Origin: an uncultured Lachnospiraceae bacterium
Lineage (GTDB): Bacteria > Bacillota > Clostridia > Lachnospirales > Lachnospiraceae
Direction of reading: 5' to 3'
Assembly (NCBI GenBank): GCA_902797015.1
Contig: CADBRG010000320.1
Span: 1 to 17,872 of the forward strand
DNA: 17,872 bases
Shown: one piece after another, positions 16,331 to 17,872 of the stretch
Layout of the letters: every line of letters starts with the position of its first letter
Numbering within the stretch: position 1 is the first letter of the stretch
Position numbers and translations under genes: made by a program
Notes under the pieces: model-generated
Databases searched by the model: none
What the model was told of the DNA's origin: nothing
Seen by the model: the letters and a program-made list of their open reading frames with translations, nothing else

Positions 16331-16366
16331 AAGCCGCGCAACTTTTTTGGTTGACGCGGCTTTTTC
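16331..16366 (+). terminator. Rho-independent terminator after the alarmone synthetase gene
   Basis: AAGCCGCG (16331-16338) pairs with CGCGGCTT (16355-16362). The stem is extended inside by CAAC/GTTG with one unpaired A and closed by a T-rich loop. A T-run (16361-16365) follows immediately. It lies four bases after the stop codon and closes the cysD operon. Confidence 0.9.
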
Positions 16367-16379
16367 CATATGGTATAGT
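16351..16379 (+). promoter_or_regulatory. Strong sigma-A promoter of rpmG-secE-nusG
   Basis: TTGACG (16351-16356) and TATAGT (16374-16379) are spaced by exactly 17 bases. A TG at 16371-16372, one base before the -10, gives an extended -10. The -35 box lies in the 3' arm of the preceding terminator hairpin. Transcription should start at about 16386, leaving a leader of roughly 60 bases before rpmG. Confidence 0.85.
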
Positions 16380-16448
16380 AGTGTGGCTAAAGAAGCAAAT
16401 AGTCTTTTTTTTTATGCCTAAAAATAGAATTGGATGGAGGTGGAAGCC

Positions 16449-16598
16449 GTGCGTGTTAAGATCACATTGGCCTGCACAGAGTGTAAGCAGAGAAACTACG
16501 ATTTGACAAAGGAAAAGAAAAATCATCCGGATCGTATGGAAGTAAGAAAATATTGCAGATTCTGCAGAAAGCATACTCTTCATAAGGAAACAAAGTAA
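16449..16598 (+). CDS. rpmG: 50S ribosomal protein L33 (zinc-ribbon form)
   Basis: This short gene starts at GTG (16449) after a strong GGAGGTGG (16436-16443) and codes for 49 residues, the usual length for L33. The protein reads MRVKITLACTECKQRNYDL at its start and ends HKETK. Two Cys pairs, C9-x2-C12 and C36-x2-C39, form the zinc-binding version of L33. An in-frame ATG at 16434 would add only five residues and would swallow the ribosome binding site, so GTG is preferred. The L33 gene directly before secE and nusG is a classic Firmicutes order. The stop codon overlaps the secE start (TAATG), so the two are translationally coupled. Confidence 0.95.
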   Translation: MRVKITLACTECKQRNYDLTKEKKNHPDRMEVRKYCRFCRKHTLHKETK

Positions 16599-16804
16599 TG
16601 GGAAAAGAGAAAAGCGAAAAAGCCGAAAGAGGAGCATGGTTTGCCGGACTGAAATCTGAGTTTTCCAAAATCGCCTGGCTGGACCGGCCCACGCTGTTTA
16701 AGCAGGTTGTGGCTGTAATCATTGTCTCAGTGATCCTGGGCATTATTATTGCTGCGCTGGATTTCGGTATTCAGCAGGGCATGGATTTCCTAGTCAATCT
16801 TTGA
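16598..16804 (+). CDS. secE: Preprotein translocase subunit SecE
   Basis: The 68-residue protein has the single-span form of SecE typical of Gram-positives. A charged amphipathic N-terminus (GAWFAGLKSEFSKIAWLDRPTLFKQ, about 12-36) with the conserved 'E..K..W' pattern precedes one transmembrane helix (about 37-56). SecE clamps SecY in the plasma-membrane SecYEG channel. Its ATG overlaps the L33 stop codon by one base, with AAGGAA just upstream inside rpmG. nusG follows after 24 bases. Confidence 0.95.
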   Translation: MGKEKSEKAERGAWFAGLKSEFSKIAWLDRPTLFKQVVAVIIVSVILGIIIAALDFGIQQGMDFLVNL

Positions 16805-16828
16805 CCGTAGAAAGGAGCAGATGCATAT

Positions 16829-17344
16829 ATGGCTGAAGCGCATTGGTATGTAGTTCACACCTATTCCGGTTATGAGAATAAAGTAAAAGCGAACATTGAG
16901 AAAAAGATTGAGAACCGTCATCTGGAGAATGAGATCCTTGAAGTGCGTGTTCCGATGCAGGACGTGATCGAGCTCAAAAACGGAGCGAGAAAGCCGGTGC
17001 AGAAGAAAATGTTTCCGGGATATGTTCTGATCAACATGGTCATGAATGATGATACATGGTATGTTGTGCGCAATACCAGAGGTGTGACGGGATTCGTCGG
17101 TCCGGGATCTAAGCCCGTTCCGTTGACAGAAGCAGAGATGCGTCCTCTTGGCATTAAAGTGGAAAATCTGGTCATCGATTATGCAGAAGGTGATTCCGTT
17201 AAGGTTATCGCCGGTGTATGGCGTGATACGGTAGGAATCGTCCGCAAGATGGACATGAACAAGCAGATCGTTACGATCAATGTCGAACTGTTTGGCCGTG
17301 AAACACCTGTCGAGATCAGCTTCGAGGATGTTCAGAAGCTCTAA
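16829..17344 (+). CDS. nusG: Transcription termination/antitermination factor NusG
   Basis: The 171-residue protein has the NGN domain (about 1-110), beginning WYVVHTYSGYENKVKANIE, with KMFPGYVLINM and the NTRGVTGFVG segment that contacts RNA polymerase. A C-terminal KOW domain (about 120-171) reads EGDSVKVIAGVWRDTVGIVRKMD. It binds elongating RNA polymerase and modulates pausing, termination and coupling to ribosomes. The length is normal for Firmicutes. The start at 16829 follows AAGGAG (16812-16817). An out-of-frame ATG at 16821 gives only a ten-codon peptide. The gene lies between secE and rplK, as in most Firmicutes. Confidence 0.97.
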   Translation: MAEAHWYVVHTYSGYENKVKANIEKKIENRHLENEILEVRVPMQDVIELKNGARKPVQKKMFPGYVLINMVMNDDTWYVVRNTRGVTGFVGPGSKPVPLTEAEMRPLGIKVENLVIDYAEGDSVKVIAGVWRDTVGIVRKMDMNKQIVTINVELFGRETPVEISFEDVQKL

Positions 17345-17401
17345 AAGTTGTTAGATTCTGTGTGTCAACCGCAGTTATCTTTTATAAAGGAGGCTATGAA
17401 A

Positions 17402-17827
17402 ATGGCAAAAAAAGTAGAAGGGTTTATTAAGTTGCAGATCCCTGCCGGAAAAGCAACTCCGGCCCCGCCGGTCGGTCCCGCTCTTGGTCAGCACGGTGTT
17501 AACATCGTGGAATTCACCAAGCAGTTTAATGCAAAAACGGCGGACATGGGTGATACGATCATTCCGGTCGTAATCACAGTATATGCTGACAGAAGCTTTA
17601 GCTTCATTACAAAGACACCGCCGGCACCGGTTCTGATCAAAAAGGCATGCAAGATCCAGTCAGGATCAGGTGAGCCGAACAGAACAAAAGTCGCAAAGAT
17701 CACAAAGGATCAGATCCGTGAGATCGCTGAGACAAAAATGCCGGACCTGAATGCAGCAAACATCGAATCTGCCATGAGCATGATCGAAGGTACCTGCAGA
17801 AGCATGGGCGTTGTTGTAGAAGACTAA
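17402..17827 (+). CDS. rplK: 50S ribosomal protein L11
   Basis: I chose ATG 17402 because it gives the standard 141-residue L11 starting MAKKVEGFIKLQIPAGKATPAPPVGPALGQHGVN. It also sits eight bases after AAAGGAGG (17386-17393). The in-frame ATG at 17396 is only two bases from that site, and a start near 17348 would add unrelated residues. The N-terminal domain has the proline-rich PAPPVGPALGQ loop of the GTPase-associated centre. The C-terminal domain binds 23S rRNA (KIQSGSGEPNRTKVAKIT). L11 and the expected downstream L1 gene normally form one operon. Confidence 0.97.
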   Translation: MAKKVEGFIKLQIPAGKATPAPPVGPALGQHGVNIVEFTKQFNAKTADMGDTIIPVVITVYADRSFSFITKTPPAPVLIKKACKIQSGSGEPNRTKVAKITKDQIREIAETKMPDLNAANIESAMSMIEGTCRSMGVVVED

Positions 17828-17835
17828 AGGTTTTC

Positions 17836-17868
17836 GTGGGAGAAGAAATTCGCGATCACCACAGGAGG
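17836..17868 (+). promoter_or_regulatory. Candidate L1-binding mRNA element and rplA ribosome binding site
   Basis: After rplK, GTGGGAG (17836-17842) can pair through GTGG with CCAC (17859-17862), with GATCA just before the 3' arm. This resembles the L1 protein target, which mimics the L1-binding region of 23S rRNA (GUGGGAG with a closing ACCAC). The element ends directly at AGGAGG (17863-17868), a ribosome binding site for a gene starting just outside the window, presumably rplA. L1 bound here would block translation. This is a motif match by eye. Confidence 0.5.
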
Positions 17869-17872
17869 TAAA

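Noticed and set aside
16391..16412. AAAGA...TCTTT plus a T-run in the rpmG leader as an attenuator
   Set aside because: The stem is only five weak A/T-rich pairs, so it would be unstable; the T-run is better explained as AT-rich leader sequence.
17348..17401. Longer N-terminus for ribosomal protein L11
   Set aside because: The extra residues are outside the L11 family and would include the strong AAAGGAGG that serves ATG 17402.

Overview
The window is an ordinary chromosomal stretch from a Gram-positive Clostridia, most likely a Lachnospiraceae-type organism. This is inferred from AGGAGG-type ribosome binding sites, mixed base composition, the protein families present, and the gene order rpmG-secE-nusG-rplK. 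Every supported gene is on the + strand. The largest gap without a gene is 169 bases (9607-9775), and it holds a structured repeat-like element. I see no CRISPR array, tRNA, rRNA, insertion sequence or phage gene.

Region 1 (1-3921) starts with the tail of an unidentified membrane protein. It continues with a tight three-gene cluster: a cytoplasmic leucine-rich-repeat protein, a DUF2201/VWA-like protein with a complete MIDAS but a broken HExxH-like motif, and a MoxR-type AAA+ ATPase. MoxR and VWA proteins commonly work as pairs that remodel or mature protein complexes. The LRR protein may be a partner or adaptor (inference).

Region 2 (3992-6718) is one uninterrupted frame. It joins a degenerate AMP-binding (adenylation) domain to a complete aldo/keto reductase with two C-terminal [4Fe-4S] motifs. 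A well-placed ribosome binding site and ATG lie at the junction (5582), so the reductase may also be made alone.

Region 3 (6767-8633) is an OmpR-family response regulator overlapping its histidine kinase. The kinase has a CxxC pair in its predicted extracytoplasmic sensor loop.

Region 4 (8646-16365) looks like one transcription unit, from a candidate promoter before cysD to a strong hairpin terminator. It encodes CysD, a CysN-CysC fusion, a membrane protein fused to a spermidine-synthase-like methyltransferase-fold domain, an anchored protein with an interrupted C-type lectin-like domain, and a RelA/SpoT-type small alarmone synthetase. CysD plus CysNC converts sulfate to APS and then PAPS. 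No PAPS or sulfite reductase is visible in the window, so the use of PAPS is open.

Region 5 (16351-17872) is the conserved translation/secretion/transcription block rpmG-secE-nusG-rplK, driven by an excellent promoter whose -35 box lies inside the preceding terminator hairpin. The window ends at the ribosome binding site of what should be rplA, preceded by a candidate L1-binding mRNA element.

The most interesting points are the in-frame adenylation/reductase fusion, the lectin-like domain split by a low-complexity insert, the structured spacer between cysD and cysNC, the unusual composition of the sulfate-activation operon, and the LRR-VWA-MoxR cluster.
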